From Przewalskia tangutica (taxonomy: Eukaryota; Streptophyta; Magnoliopsida; Solanales; Solanaceae): a DNA stretch of 64,000 nt. Position 1 is the first letter of the stretch, and each line of letters starts with the position of its first letter. The translations under genes and the position numbers were made by a program. The notes under the pieces are model-generated. The model had not been told where the DNA came from. It ran no database searches and saw only the letters and a list, made by a program, of their open reading frames with translations. The stretch covers positions 84,133,676 through 84,197,675 of the forward strand of contig CM056728.1 in assembly GCA_029844215.1 (NCBI GenBank), written 5' to 3'. Below, in pieces: positions 1-12,176 of this stretch.

Positions 1-1065
1 TAAGTAAAATGCCACTTGGCTTGATCCTTGTGAAAAGCATCCAAACCACCCATTTGTTCTAATCTAGAACCTCCAATGTATTATATAAGCACACTAGTAG
101 CAAGACTTGTCTTCCAACAGTTAGAAAAAAATTAGAGAACACCTTGTTCTTCATTGATTGCTCTCGGGTTCATGAGCATTTCCACACAAAAAATTTTAGT
201 TTGTGGTTCTTTATTCACAAGACTTTAACCCAAGGTCCCTAAGGGTATTGTAAGGATATCTCAATAGAAAGATTTCGGAAAAACCGCATTTTTACGTTAG
301 TCGCAAGGCGAAAACCCAAGGTGTTCTTCAACTTTGAAGTTGGAAATAGAAGAGGAGATTTTCACAAGCTTCTAAGGGTTGCAAATAGAGGATTGGAACG
401 TCAAGAAAAGGAGTTGGAGTTGCCAAGGATCGACTTAGCGTTTTGGATCATTTTGAGCTTAAGGAGGTAATAATCTCCGTCTTGCTATTAAAATTCAAGA
501 TTTCATGTTGTAGTAGTTAGAAATGATCATGTGGATTATATTATGAAGAATGATATGTGTTATGGAATATTTGGATGGAATCCGAAAAGTTGCATGATTT
601 AGCCTTTAAGATTGTAATTCAATTTAGTTACTAGTTAGTCGTCGCATGTTATCTAAAGAATTGATTAAGGTGGTTATGATTGCTAAGTTGTTTATGACTA
701 TATAACATGTTAGACCTAAGAAGTTGGATTGAAAAAGAATTGGAAAGCACTTTGTGTTATTGAATAAGTTAGCCGAGAATGGCCTTGATTAAGGACTTAG
801 TTGATATTAATTGTGGGGCGGAATTTTACACGTATTGTAAGGCATGTAATCCCCTTTGATTGGTTGTTGTATTGAGCCTTAAATGTGGCGTGTTTGGTTA
901 TTGAATTCGGCCTTGAAAAAGGTGGCAAAGTATGTAGAAACAAAGGAAGTGTTGTCGGATTTTCCGTAGAATTTAGTGACTTTGCACTTAGAATATTCTA
1001 CGTTTGAAGCTAGAGGTTAATGGATGTATTATGGCCATTATAGGTGGAAGTACTAAGTATAGCGT
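1..1065 (+). mobile_element. LTR X, first visible segment
   Basis: This is part of a long LTR that starts left of the window and resumes at 9784. Its sequence parallels solo LTR S1 (for example positions 1-60 resemble 19855-19915). A TATA-like box lies near 81-88. A conserved GAGGTAATAAT segment, which looks like a splice donor, lies near 464-474. It stops at AGCGT (1061-1065), which is repeated at 9779-9783, showing that E1 was inserted here. No gene is present; the short open frames on either strand are chance. Confidence 0.8.
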
Positions 1066-1477
1066 TGTTATACCCCGTATTTCCAGGGTATGTACGTGAG
1101 GACGTACGTAGAAATTTGAGCCTTAAAGTTAGGCAAGGTTCGAAATTGTACATAACTACCAAAAGGAGTCGTTTTTCGACGAAACGTTTCCACAGCTTTC
1201 GTAGGAAAAATTCCGGCTATGTCAATAATAATTTTTGCGGATTTTTCCGAGAGACGTAACATTTTGGACCAACGGGAGGGTGACATGTGTCACCCTCACA
1301 TTGGAAGAGGTTGGACGGCAAAATGGGCTAGCGTGCACGTTTTTTGTGTTGAATTTTGGTCAAGGGTTAGGTAGGATATTTTGTGTAGATGGATAAGGTA
1401 GCACATGGCTAAATCTTGACCTTACACTTGCTATACACTTGGAAGAATCTTGGCCATTGGTTGGCCATTTCTTGACC

Positions 1478-1485
1478 TATAAATA
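1478..1485 (+). promoter_or_regulatory. TATA box of E1 5' LTR
   Basis: TATAAATA followed by a C-run, about 410 bp into the LTR, at the same place as in every other LTR here. It defines a short U3 and implies a transcribed leader of over 2 kb. Confidence 0.7.
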
Positions 1486-3284
1486 CCCCTCTAAGTGATG
1501 AACTTCTTCATCCAAAAATTGTCTAAGTCTTGAAAATCCCTCCCTCTCCCTCTTGTTGTTTTCGTCCACCACCCCTCCTTTGAGAGCTCTGGCCGAGAGT
1601 AACCCCTAGCCTAGTTGTGCTAGTCGAAATACTACCCCCCTTGGTAGAAATGTATTCTACAAGTATTGTTATAATGCCCAAAATACTTTAGCCAAATACC
1701 TTGTAGTACTTTCCAAAGTACCCTTTATACGAAAAGCCCGGAAAATACTATTATACTTTCCTTTAGCCACTAAACGAAACCCTAAGGAAATCTTCATTGT
1801 TGGTTGAAGTTATAAGTAGAAGTTGCGTAGAACTTCTAAGGGATTCTTGGAGCGAATTGGAGCGTACGGAGTAGGAGCTAAACCTTGCTCAGGAGCGACA
1901 TATAACTTGGATAATTTTGGGCTTATCGAGGTAAATATCTTGTCCCCCTATTGTAATTGGAAATTACATGATTGTTAGAATATATAGTTGAAGTATACTA
2001 TATATAGAATGAATATTGAATAGAACTAAGCGTAGTTCTTCAAGCAATGTCTTTTGACTTAAGCTGAATAAGAATTGAACAAGAATCACATGTAGGATAA
2101 TAAAGAGAAGAATCGAATCAACTGTAATTACATAGGGATGTATTACAAGAGACTTATGTAGCATTCGTGTAGTAGAATTGTACACGTCAGGTTAGGCGTG
2201 TTAACCCCCGGTTGGCTTCGTAGTCGGCCTCGATGAGGATGAGATTTACGCTGCTGTTGCGGGGGAGTGCCAAATTTTCTGTAGAAATGGAACGATGAGA
2301 TCTAGATGTTAATAAGCGCCTTGTGTCCTTATAGGTTGAAGTACTACGTGGTGCAATCTACGTGGCTTAAGGAGTAGCCGAACGGTTTGAAGTCGTGGAG
2401 CATTTTGCTATTAGTCGATACTCGTCGCGAGGTATGTGAACCTCTTCCTATCTCTTCTAGCATGATATGTGTGAACTATGTAGTACGGTGACGCATGTGC
2501 TAAATGTATTTGATTGGTTTAAAACATAAAGTGTTATAACGGCTTTATGGGAAGTTGGTTATAACAGCTTTATGTAGGAAAGAAAATGCTTTGTGGTTTT
2601 TAAAAAGGTAACTGATTTGAATTATAACTGGCTTGATATGTGTTAATAAAGAACTTGAAGTATTTCAAAAGATTTTTGAATCATTTTGAAAGAAGAGTAA
2701 TACTTGGTTTTTGAAAACTTAAGAGTTATACTAGCTTTATGGGAAGTTAGGTATAACGGCTTAAGAATGTTAAAAGGATTTCGGAAATGAGAATAAGTAT
2801 CGAACAAACCATCGCTGTTAATAAAGGAAAATGTATTGACTAATGAATCATTGGTAAAACCCAGAGAAACCTCCATCTGCATAGAAGCTAAGATAAGACA
2901 AAATGATATTATATTTTCTAGATCATGGTCATTGTAATAAGAATGTTATAAACAAGGATAACCTACTCAGACGTAAGACATATATTACTCGCTTGTTCTA
3001 AAAGGAATTAAGTGATCAAGATTATGAACTATGAAATCTTTCAAATAAGGAACTTGAGTAATTGAAACTAGGCAAACTGGAACTTTAGGAAAAGGATGTT
3101 GTTACTTGATTTTGAAAAGGAATGTGTTCTGGTTTACTTAAAAACGTTGGTCATTCTAATACTACGAGTATCTGGTGACTTTTGAAAAAGGGAAAGGATC
3201 TTTTAAAAGAACTTATCATGTGTAGTACTTGGGAGTAAAATCCGACTTGGATGAAAAATGAAAGTACCTCGAGACGTGTGAAAC

Positions 3285-3368
3285 TTGCTTATGCTTGTTG
3301 TTGTGTAACTTGCCTACGCTTGTTGTTGTGTAACTTGCCTATGCTTGTTGTTGTACTTGCCTACGTTT
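3285..3368 (+). repeat. 28-bp direct repeats in E1 5' LTR
   Basis: Three near-identical copies of a unit containing ACTTGCCTACGCTTGTTG. The 3' LTR has only about one copy (about 8862-8895), so the array changed in number after insertion, or the assembly collapsed one copy. Confidence 0.8.
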
Positions 3369-3394
3369 GCGTGATGATAGCTTTATCGTGCGAG

Positions 3395-3640
3395 CACGTA
3401 TTTCTTCACCGAGTCCCACGGATGGGCCGACACGATTTCATATCATCTTACACCGAGTCCCACAAGATGGGCCGACACGATCTCATATAAATCTACACCG
3501 AGTCCCACGAGATGTGCCGGGACACGTATTCCACTGTACTTCTACACCTAGACCCACGAGCTGGGCCGGGACACGTATTCCATATAATTCTTTACCGGGT
3601 CCCATGAGGCGGCCGAGACATGTTACGATAATATCGATAT
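3395..3640 (+). repeat. Minisatellite with CACCGAGTCCCACGAGATGG units
   Basis: About five imperfect units of roughly 45-50 bp, each containing CCGAGTCCCAC, a GGGCCG core and ATTCCATATAA-like ends. They fill the minisatellite slot of this LTR. The matching array in the 3' LTR is at about 8935-9145. Confidence 0.8.
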
Positions 3641-4226
3641 ATCTAGGCGCCGGTGAGGAAGGAGTTCCACGCATGAGGATGACTTTGAGGCGTGAGTCCC
3701 CGACTTGACATGGCGCTTATATTATGAATCGTAGTTTGGTTATCATACACGTCTCTCCTTTTTATAGATTATGATTTCATTTACGATTTTACGCTTTCAC
3801 ATACTGGCACTGTTATCGACCTCGTGGCTGCGTTCATGCCGCAGGTAGAGGTACACCAGTCGTGGATCCTCACTCTTAGGATCACATTTCAGCGTGTTGG
3901 AAAGCTCCGTTCCTTCGGAGGCTTATCTTTGGTAGGTTTCCCTGAGTTGTAGTCTCTTTATGCGTTCAGTGCACGGGGCCTGCATCATTGTTGTTGTGAA
4001 AATCTTAGAGGTCCATGCTTTGTTGTGGCGGGGTTTGTAAAAAGGATAACGTTCGGGTTTTTATGATATATATATATATATATATAAGCTGAAAAGCTTT
4101 TTTGCCTCGGTTATTTATCATGTCTCTCATTTCATGTTTAAAGTTTTTATTTCCGCTGGTTTTCTCGATGTTGTATCACTAGGTGCGGGTAGGCACGATC
4201 ACGGGCGAGGTTCGTCGTGACAAAAG

Positions 4227-4238
4227 TGGTATCAGGCG
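4227..4238 (+). other. Primer binding site of E1
   Basis: TGGTATCAGGCG starts four bases after the LTR end. It matches the initiator-methionine tRNA site TGGTATCAGAGC except around the CAG trinucleotide, a spot that is also altered in other copies. Confidence 0.8.
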
Positions 4239-4423
4239 ATTAATCCTCTGAAAGTGTCTACGCACCGTGTCTAGTAGAGTCTTGATTATCGGTGTGTTGT
4301 GCACCACATCTATAATCGTGAGGCTATAGGACATTTAGGATTGGTTTCCATTCTTCTCATTCGAGATCGTGCCTTAGAGTGTGTGATAAGTTGGACCCTC
4401 CGACGTGTTTCGTTTTACCGATT

Positions 4424-5640
4424 ATGCCTCGCGAAAGGCAACCAGGCCCGAAGGGCAAGGCAGGAGTCCGCTAGTGTGATTCAAAGGAGTACGAGCGCGG
4501 GCGTCGACTGAGATAGTGCTTGACGGCGAGTTTTGCGACACCAAAGACCAAGCGAGTTTAGAGCGCAGCGGTGGCTGCGAGACTACAAGATTCGAGCCTC
4601 CACCCGTCGATGCAGGCGGGGAGACGGGTCACGCGAGAGATGGCGATTATTGGCGTGTTGTGGCGAGATATGAGATAGGTGGACGCAGCCCGATTCGAGT
4701 ACCGATGGTTCACCTCGATCGAGATAGTTTGAGGCTACGGATTTTCGAGTTGTAGCCCGCCAGAGTTCTGGTCGAGGCACGAGGATGATCCGCAGGAGTT
4801 CATCCGACGCTTCTGCCGATCGAGAGTGATCAAGGCTTCAGAGACCGAGTCGCTGACGCCGGTTCGCGTCGCGCGTGATACCGCAATGATCGGGTTTGAT
4901 TCGTGGGAGATGTCCCGAGAGCATGCGCTCCGCATGTTGGGACGAGTTCTCAAAGGCATTCCTTGCACACTTCTTGCCTCGCGGATGAGAAGGGCTCGGT
5001 CGGCATTTTTAGCGCTGAGGCAGGACGGGCGTACGGTTAGGAAGTACAATGTGGAGTTCGACTCATTAGCTCGGTATGTCCCCGCGCTGGTAGCTAGTAT
5101 TGAGGATAGAGTACACCGCTACGTCACCGGGCTAGATGATTACTTGGCAGAGGCTTGTTCGGGAGTAGCTCTCCAGCCGGGCATGGACATTGCCCGCATG
5201 CAGGCTCATGCACTAGGATGTGAGGCACGGAGGGATCGACGGAATGACCGAGATCGCGAAGAGGCCGTGACGGCAGGTCCTTTGGTAACTTTCGAGCGGA
5301 CCGCCTCAAGGCAGAGCTAGTTATGTACCTCCGCCAAGACATAGTGGTCCTCCATTGTCTTGACGCTCGGTATTCGAGCTGGTCGGGGCCCGTGGTTTCG
5401 TTCACGATATACATGAGTTCTAGCCATCGAGTTCGTGTTTTCCTCGGTGTGCGATGCGGCAGCGCCATCCCGGAATGTCGTCTTTCGGTGTTTGTTTTGC
5501 TGCGGCCGTCGGGCCATGTGATTTGCGAACTGCCCTAGTAGGAAGGATGCAGTACATGACTCACCTCCGGATCGATGGCGGGTTCATCGCTTTTACGGTA
5601 TGCGCCTGCCAGTGAGCCTATGATTAGAGTGGAGCGGTAG
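4424..5640 (+). pseudogene. gag: Broken gag of E1
   Basis: Gag would coat the element RNA and assemble virus-like particles in the cytoplasm. The ATG at 4424 starts the MPxRK-type N-terminus found in all copies, but the frame is lost within about 15 codons. The best-preserved part is about 4826-5320. It shows the retrotransposon gag core with ARDTAMIGFDSW, RRARSAFLALRQDGRTV and EFDSLARYVPAL motifs, and the DDYLAEACSGVALQPGMD stretch. A second frame near 5440-5540 holds a decayed zinc-knuckle region. Frame breaks sit in GC-rich places, so some may be sequence errors. No pol follows it. Confidence 0.85.
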
Positions 5641-6615
5641 ATTCAGGTATATCCCTAACCCTCTAGAGATTTGTATGCGTGTTATAATGATCTTATTGTT
5701 GTGTGCTATGTACAGATAGCGTTGTGTTATATTGTGAGTTGGAAAACATGGTTAGTTGGGAGGGTAAGTATGGGGGCATGGAAGGTGTGAACCTTAGATT
5801 ATTTCACGACTGAGACCTTACAGATAAGGTCGTCTTGAGTAAAAGATTCATTTTATGTTTGACCTTTATCAGAGTGTGTAGTATACGTGGGATATATTTT
5901 ATGATAAGTCCATGGGTAGTGTGAGATGGAAGTGGTAGCTTTCATGATGTGAGTTAGTAAGAATTGTTCCGTATCGGGGAACAAGGGTTTGGCGCGATTG
6001 TGGGTCGGGTTGAGGACGTGTTGCGGGTCAACCCGTGCTTGAAGGTGGGGTCAGTTAGGTGGTCCCGCCAGATGGTAGGGTCACGAGGGTGCTAGGCCTA
6101 AGTTTAGATGACCATCGTATGAGTTCGTGGATATGTTCGACCAGAAGCGGATCGTGAAGGCCGGGAATGGCCTTAAGGAAGATCGAGGCTAGTAAGATGA
6201 CCAAGTTTGGAGGTAGTGACTCCAAAGTTTTGGAAACTGAAGTATGGTACGTATACTAGAAGAGTTCAAGTGTTCGAGAAGTGTACGACATCCTCAGGGA
6301 TCGCATGCAGTCCGGTACCATTTGTTGGGTCGCCGGAGTGACACTAGAACCTCGCGGCAAAATGACAAAAGTAAGGGTAGAGGCGAGCATGTATTGCGAG
6401 CATAGATATGATCATTTCTTGTGAAGGGAGAAGGTGCGAAGGATGTATATGTTAGACCTCGGGTAAGGGTTTTTGTGATATTAGAGGTGTTTCCTCGTGG
6501 GCTTGGGTGTAAGTATTTGCGCGGGTGTTTCTGTGGCCAGGTGTGGCAGGATTGTTCTCGTAAGTATAGTAGTAAAAACTATATTGGCGCATGTTTGTTT
6601 TGAGGCTTAGAAGGA
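5641..6615 (+). other. Noncoding conserved tail of E1
   Basis: No coding signal was seen. The tail aligns by eye with those of A (35081-35377 plus 38347-38970), C (13145-13744), B (43068 onward) and D. It contains an inverted repeat GCGGGTCAACCCG at 6023-6035. It differs from the other tails by an extra block at about 6291-6370. Conservation across separate insertions suggests a cis-acting role, or simply a common recent ancestor. Confidence 0.75.
6291..6370 (+). other. Unique ~80-bp insertion in E1 tail
   Basis: The other tails run straight from GTACGACA into AAGTAAG. Here about 80 bases intervene, starting TCCTCAGGGATCGC and ending AATGACAAAA. GACA occurs at both edges, possibly a 4-bp target duplication. 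Its GC content is higher than its surroundings and I recognise no family. Confidence 0.6.
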
Positions 6616-6649
6616 ACATTCGGGACGAATGTTTCTAAGGAGGGGAGAA
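6616..6649 (+). other. PPT and adjoining hairpin of E1
   Basis: A perfect inverted repeat ACATTCG-GGA-CGAATGT (6616-6632) is followed by the purine run AAGGAGGGGAGAA (6637-6649), directly against the 3' LTR. The purine run is the expected plus-strand primer. The hairpin recurs at the same place in the other elements. Confidence 0.85.
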
Positions 6650-9600
6650 TGTTATACCCCGTATTTCCAGGGTATGTACGTGAGGACGTACGTAGAAATT
6701 TGAGCCTTAAAGTTAGGCAAGGTTCGAAATTGTACATAACTACCAAAAGGAGTCGTTTTTGACGAAACGTTTCCACGACTTTCGTAGGAAAAATTCGCTA
6801 TGTCAATAATAATTTTTGGATTTTTCGAGAGACGTAACATTTTGGACCAACGAGGGTGACATGTGTCACCTCACATTGGAAGAGGTTGGACGGCAAAATG
6901 GGCTAGCTTGCACGTTTTTTGTGTTGAATTTTGGTCAAGGGTTAGGTAGGATATTTTGTGTAGATGGATAAGGTAGCACATGGCTAAATCTTGACCTTAC
7001 ACTTGCTATACACTTGGAAGAATCTTGGCCATTGGTTGGCCATTTCTTGACCTATAAATACCCTCTAAGTGATGAACTTCTTCATCCAAAAATTGTCTAA
7101 GTCTTGAAAATCCCTCCTCTCCCTCTTGTTGTTTTCGTCCACCACACCCCTCCTTTGAGAGCTCTAGCGAGAGTAACCCCACTAGCCTAGTTGTGCTAGT
7201 CGAAATACTACCCCTTGGTAGAAATGTATTCTACAAGTATTGTTATAATGCCCAAAATACTTTAGCCAAATACCTTGTAGTACTTTCCAAAGTACCCTTT
7301 ATCAAAAGCCTTAAAATACTATTATACTTTCATTTAGCCACTAAACGAAACCCTAAGGAAATCTTCATTGTTGGTTGAAGTTATAAGTAGAAGTTGCGTA
7401 GAACTTCTAAGGGTTTCTTGGAGCGGATTGGAGCGTGCGGGTAGGAGCTAAACCTTGCTCGTGAGCGACATATAACTTGGATAATTTTGGGCTTATCGAG
7501 GTAAATATCTTGTCCCTATTGTAATTGGAAATTACATGATTGTTAGAATATATAGTTGAAGTATACTATATATAGAATGAATATTGAATAGAACTAGCGT
7601 AGTTCTTCTGCAATGTCTTTTGACTTAAACTGAATAAGAATTGAGCAAGAATCACATGTAGGATAATAAAGAGAATCGAATCGAATCGTAATTACATAGG
7701 GCTGTAGTACAGTAGACTTATGTAGCATTACTGTGTGGTAGAATTGTACACGTCCGGTTAGACGTGTTAACCCCCCGTTGTCTTGGTAGTAGCCTCGATA
7801 GAGGAGGAGATTTACGCTGTTGCGGGGGGGGGGGGGGGAGGTGCTGCCAAATTTTTTGTAGAAATGGAACGATGAGATCTAGAGGTTAATAAGCGCCTTG
7901 TGGCCTTATAGGTTGAAGTACTACGTGTGGTGCAATCTACGTGGCTTAAGGAGTAGCCGACGGTTTGAAGTACGTGGAGCATTTTGCTATTAGTCGATAC
8001 TCGTCGCGAGGTATGTGAACCTCTTCCTATCTCTTCTAGTATGATATGTGTGAACTATGTAGTACGGTAGACGTACATGTGCTAAATGTATTTGATTGGT
8101 TTAAAACATAAAGTGTTATAACGGCTTTATGGGAAGTTGGTTATAACAGCTTTATGTAGGAAAGAAAATGCTTTGTGGTTTTTAAAAAGGTAACTGATTT
8201 GAATTATAACTGGCTTGATATGTGTTAATAAAGAACTTGAAGTATTTCAAAAGATTTTTGAATCATTTTGAAAGAAGAGTAATACTTGGTTTTTGAAAAC
8301 TTAAGAGTTATACTAGCTTTATGGGAAGTTAGGTATAACGGCTTAAGAATGTTAAAAGGATTTCGGAAATGAGAATAAGTATCGAACAAACCACTGCAGC
8401 GTTAATAAAGGAAAATGTATTGACTAATGAATCATTGGTAAAACCAGTAGAAACCTCCATCTGCATAGAAGCTAAGATAAGACAAAATGATATTATATTT
8501 TCTAGATCATGGCTGCTGTAATAAGAATGTTATAAACAAGGATAACCTACTCGCACGTAAGACATATATTACTCAGTTGTTCTAAAAAGGAATTAAGTGA
8601 TCAAGATTATGAACTATGAAATCTTTCAAATAAGGAACTTGAGTAATTGAAACTAGGCAAACTGGAACTTTAGGAAAAGGATGTTGTTACTTGATTTTGA
8701 AAAGGAATGTGTTCTGGTTTACTTAAAAACGTTGGTCATTCTAATACTACGTATCGTGACTTTTGAAAAGGGAAAGGATCTTTTAAAAGAACTTATCATG
8801 TGTAGTACTTGGGAGTAAAATCCGGACTTGGATGAAAAATGAAAGTACCTTGAGACGTGTGAAACTTGCCTATGCTTGTTGTTGTACTTGCCTACGTTTG
8901 CGTATGATAGCTTTATCGTGCGAGCACTGTACTTCTTCACCGAGTCCCATGGGATGGGTCGGGACACGTATTTCATATCATCTTACACCGAGTCCACAAG
9001 ATGGGCCGACACGTATCTCATATAAATCTACACCGAGTCCCACGAGACGGGCCGACACGTATTCCATCAGACTTACACCGAGTCCCACGGTGGCGGACAC
9101 GATTCCATATAATTCTTTACCGGTCCCATGAGGCGGCCGAGACATGTTACGATAATCTCGATATATCTAGGATCGCGGTGAGAAGGAGTTCCACGGGCGT
9201 GAGGATGACTTTGAGGCGTGAGTCCTCGACTTGACATGATCGCTTATATTATGAATCGTAGTTTGGTTATCATACATGTCTCCTTTTTATAGACAAGTAT
9301 GATTTCATTTACTGATATTTCTGATTTCACATACTCGGTACTGTTATCGACCTCCTTCGTGGCCGTGTTCATGCCGCAGGTAGAGGTACACCGGTCGTGG
9401 ATCCTCACTCTTAGGATCACATTTCAGCGTGTTGGAAAGCTCCGTTCCTTCGGAGGCTTATCTTTGGTAGGTTTCCCTGAGTTGTAGTCTCTTGTACGTT
9501 CAGGGGTACGGCGGGGCCCTGTCCCGTCATTGTTGTTGTGAAAATCTTAGAGGTCTGTAGCACTGTTGTGGGCAGGGTTTGTAAAAAGGATAATTGTTCG

Positions 9601-9778
9601 GGTTTTTATGTATATATATATATATAAACTGAAGGCAACTGTTTTGGTTGGCCTGGTTATTTATCATGTCTCTCATTTCATGTTTAAAGTTTTTATTTCC
9701 GCTGGTTTTCTCTGATGTTGTATCACTAGGGTGCCCGGGGTAAGGCACCAGTCACGGGCCCGGGTTCGGGTCGTGACA
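6650..9778 (+). repeat. E1 3' LTR
   Basis: The LTR is 3,129 bp, with TATAAATA at 7053-7060, a long G-run near 7825-7839, the AATAAA block (8404-8409) and the minisatellite slot at about 8935-9145. It ends GTGACA, followed by the AGCGT duplication. Its close match to the 5' LTR indicates a fairly recent insertion. Confidence 0.88.
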
Positions 9779-9783
9779 AGCGT

Positions 9784-12176
9784 GTTCTACTTGAAGGATG
9801 GAATAGCTATCAAGGTTGAAGTACTTTGGAGCATTTTGCTATTTGTCGATAATCGTCGCGAGGTATGTGAACCTCTTCCTTCTTTTGACATGATTCTATG
9901 TATGGAATATACATGTGGAATTATTTCATGATTCCTTCTAATCTTAGAAGTTAAGAGGTATGTATGTGATTTACTCTATGTAAAGGTTATGTCTAGGTTA
10001 TCCTAAGTTCTTACCAAGTCTTATGGGGGATGTTGGTAAGAGTCGTTAGGAGGTATTTGGAGCCAAGTTGACTCGGCTAAGTTACGACACAAATGAGAAT
10101 AAGTATCGAACAAGCCACTGCAGCATTAATAAAGGAAAATGTAATGACAATCAATTATGTTAAAATGAGTAGAATTCTCCATCTTCATAGAAACTAAGAT
10201 AAGACAAAATTGTATTACATTTTCTAGATCATGGCTACTTGAATAAGATAGTTATAAATAAGTATAACTTATTCACAACGCACCAAAGTATATGTTACTT
10301 AACTTATAAGAATTTACGTATGATGTTTTAAGGCTATGGATCTCAAATTCTTAAAAGTTAAGAGACTTTATTTTTCAAGTTATGGGACTTGATTCTTAAA
10401 GGAAGAAATGAATTGATTTACAAGTATAGAATACTCGATTTGGAAAGACTTGATTTCTAAAGTTAAGAAACTTGTTTTCTTAAAAGTTAAGAGACTTGAA
10501 GTATTTTGAAAGCTATGTGATTTGATTTGAAAGTATAAGTCTCTTGGTTATAAAAGGAATGAATTTGTCTAAGACATAAAGAGTTATAACGACTTTATGA
10601 GAAGTTGGTTATAACAACTTTATGGAAGATTAAAAGAATGGTTTTCTTCAGTAATGTAAGCAAAGAAATTATTTGAAATAAAGAAGGGCAAATTGTTTTA
10701 AAGGTACCAATTGCTTAAGGTTTTTAAGAAAGAAGTCACTTGATTTAGAAGCCGGTAAATGTATTTCTAAAAAGGTATTGTGACTTGTCTTGAAAAGTAG
10801 ATATGACTTGATACTACGGTTGTTAGTATCTTGGAAGTTTTATTTGAAAAAGAGTCTTTCTAAAGGAGTAGAGGCGGAGTGATGCGTTGGGTTAAATTCG
10901 AATTTATATGACTTTTACAGCGTCCCAGTTGGGCGCAAGATACCTTATGGCGGACATGACTTTACCACATCCCAGATTGGACCGGGTAGTATACCTTTAT
11001 GGGCAGACTACATGACTTTACCACGTCCCAGATTGGGCCGGGCAGTATACCTTTATGGGCAGACTATGTGACCTTACCGCGTCCCAGATTGGGTGGCAAG
11101 ATACCTTACGGGCGGACTATATGACCTTACCGCTTCCCAGTTGGGCGGAAGTATACCTTTATGGGCAGACTATGTGACTACCGCGTCCCAGATTGGGCGG
11201 GCGATACCTTTATGGGCGACTATGTGATCTTACCGTCCCAATTGGGCAAGGCGATACCTTTATGGGCAGACTATGTGACCTTACGCGTCCCATTGGGCGG
11301 GCAGTATACCTTATGGGCGAACTATGTGACCTTACCGCATCCCAATTGGGCGGGCGTATACCTTTATGGGCAGACTATGTGACCTTACGCGTCCCAATTG
11401 GGCGGCGATACCTTATGGGCGAATCGCGTCCCAGATCGGGCGGCAAGATACCTTTATGGGCAGACTATGTGACTTTATCGTGTCCCAGATTGGGCCGGGC
11501 AGTATAGGCGTCCCTCCATAAAGGGCCGGTTTATGTTATGCAAGGTAAGTAAGTTATATGGAAATGAACTTGACGATTTTTCCTAAGTATGTACGTAAGA
11601 AAGTGACTATAACTTTTATTGAAAAATGGGAAAAGTTAATAAGGTACGATTAAGTTCACGTGATGGTAATGACACGGTAGGATCTGGTATGTACCCTTTT
11701 TATACTTGCCTCTGTCATTCTTTTGTACAGTTATGATTTGTTTCACGTGCCTTATTTTAGCTCCATATTAAATTTTTGTTGCGACCCCTTCTTGGCTGCG
11801 TTCATGTCCGCAGGTTTAGGTACACAGTTGTGGATCCGCGAGCTTAGGATCCTGGTTCAACATTTTTAGATGGCTCCAATGTTCCGGAGTTGTCATGGCT
11901 ATGTATATTCAGGGGTACGGCGGGGCCTTGTCCCGTCATAGTATTTGTTCAAATCTTAGAAGTGCGTATTCATCGTAAATTTGGGTGGCTAGAGTTGTTT
12001 TTACATTGTTAAACAGTGTCTCCCTTTCGGGTAATTTTTATGTTATGGCAGCCTTATCGGCTTGGCCTTGGTTTAAAAAAAAAGAGTGTTATTTATCTTC
12101 CGCAGTTTATTATGTTGTATGATTAGAAGGGTGCCCAGGTAGGGCACCAGTCGCGGCCCGGGGTCGGGTCGTGACA
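9784..12176 (+). mobile_element. LTR X, second segment
   Basis: Continues LTR X after the E1 insertion. The junction TAGCGT|GTTCTACTTGAAGG matches the uninterrupted version in other LTRs. It carries the GAGGTATGTG site, the AATAAA block near 10091-10255, doubled CTTTATG motifs (10575-10625), the minisatellite at 10921-11515 and the conserved 3' end GTCGTGACA. The start is off-window, so it is unknown whether X is a solo LTR or part of a full element. It lies inside the minus-strand LTR of C: the bases after 12176 match C's other LTR from 53464. Confidence 0.82.
10921..11515 (+). repeat. Minisatellite of LTR X (~50-bp unit, ~12 copies)
   Basis: About twelve imperfect units of roughly 50 bp carry CGTCCCAGATTGGGC, then ATACCTTTATGGGCAGAC, then TATGTGAC. 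Units differ mainly by missing G or C bases. The array occupies the slot filled by unrelated repeats in the other LTR types. Confidence 0.9.

Larger units (their letters stand above)
1066..4222 (+). repeat. E1 5' LTR
   Basis: The LTR is 3,157 bp, TG...CA bounded. In order it holds: a U3 palindrome around ACATGT (about 1275-1300); TATA box 1478-1485; a GAGGTAAAT donor-like site near 1928; a GAGGTATGTG site near 2430; doubled GTTATAA/CTTTATG motifs (2530-2580 and 2728-2765); the AATAAA block (AATAAA at 2820-2825); minisatellites 3285-3640; and the shared 3' block ending in the CGTGACA terminus. It differs from its partner mainly by small indels and by extra copies of a 28-bp repeat. Confidence 0.88.
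1066..9778 (+). mobile_element. E1: complete short LTR retrotransposon with gag remnant only
   Basis: Seen directly: two LTRs (1066-4222 and 6650-9778) begin TGTTATACCCCG and end GTGACA. A primer binding site, a polypurine tract and the 5-bp target duplication AGCGT (1061-1065 and 9779-9783) complete the structure. The internal region is only 2,427 bp. It holds a broken gag and a noncoding tail, with no protease, RT, RNase H or integrase. Known: Ty3/gypsy elements without pol can move only with enzymes supplied by an autonomous relative. Inferred: E1 belongs to the same non-autonomous family as A and C. Confidence 0.9.

Noticed and set aside
3367..3708. Proline/arginine-rich open frame over the E1 minisatellite
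   Set aside because: Produced by translating the tandem repeat. The 3' LTR copy has different frames and there is no family match.
11161..11507. Repetitive protein frames in LTR X
   Set aside because: Two overlapping frames read the same tandem array, and indels between units shift the phase. No sign of coding.
10921..11515. CRISPR-like regular repeats
   Set aside because: Units are adjacent tandem copies with no unique spacers, inside a plant LTR. It is a minisatellite.
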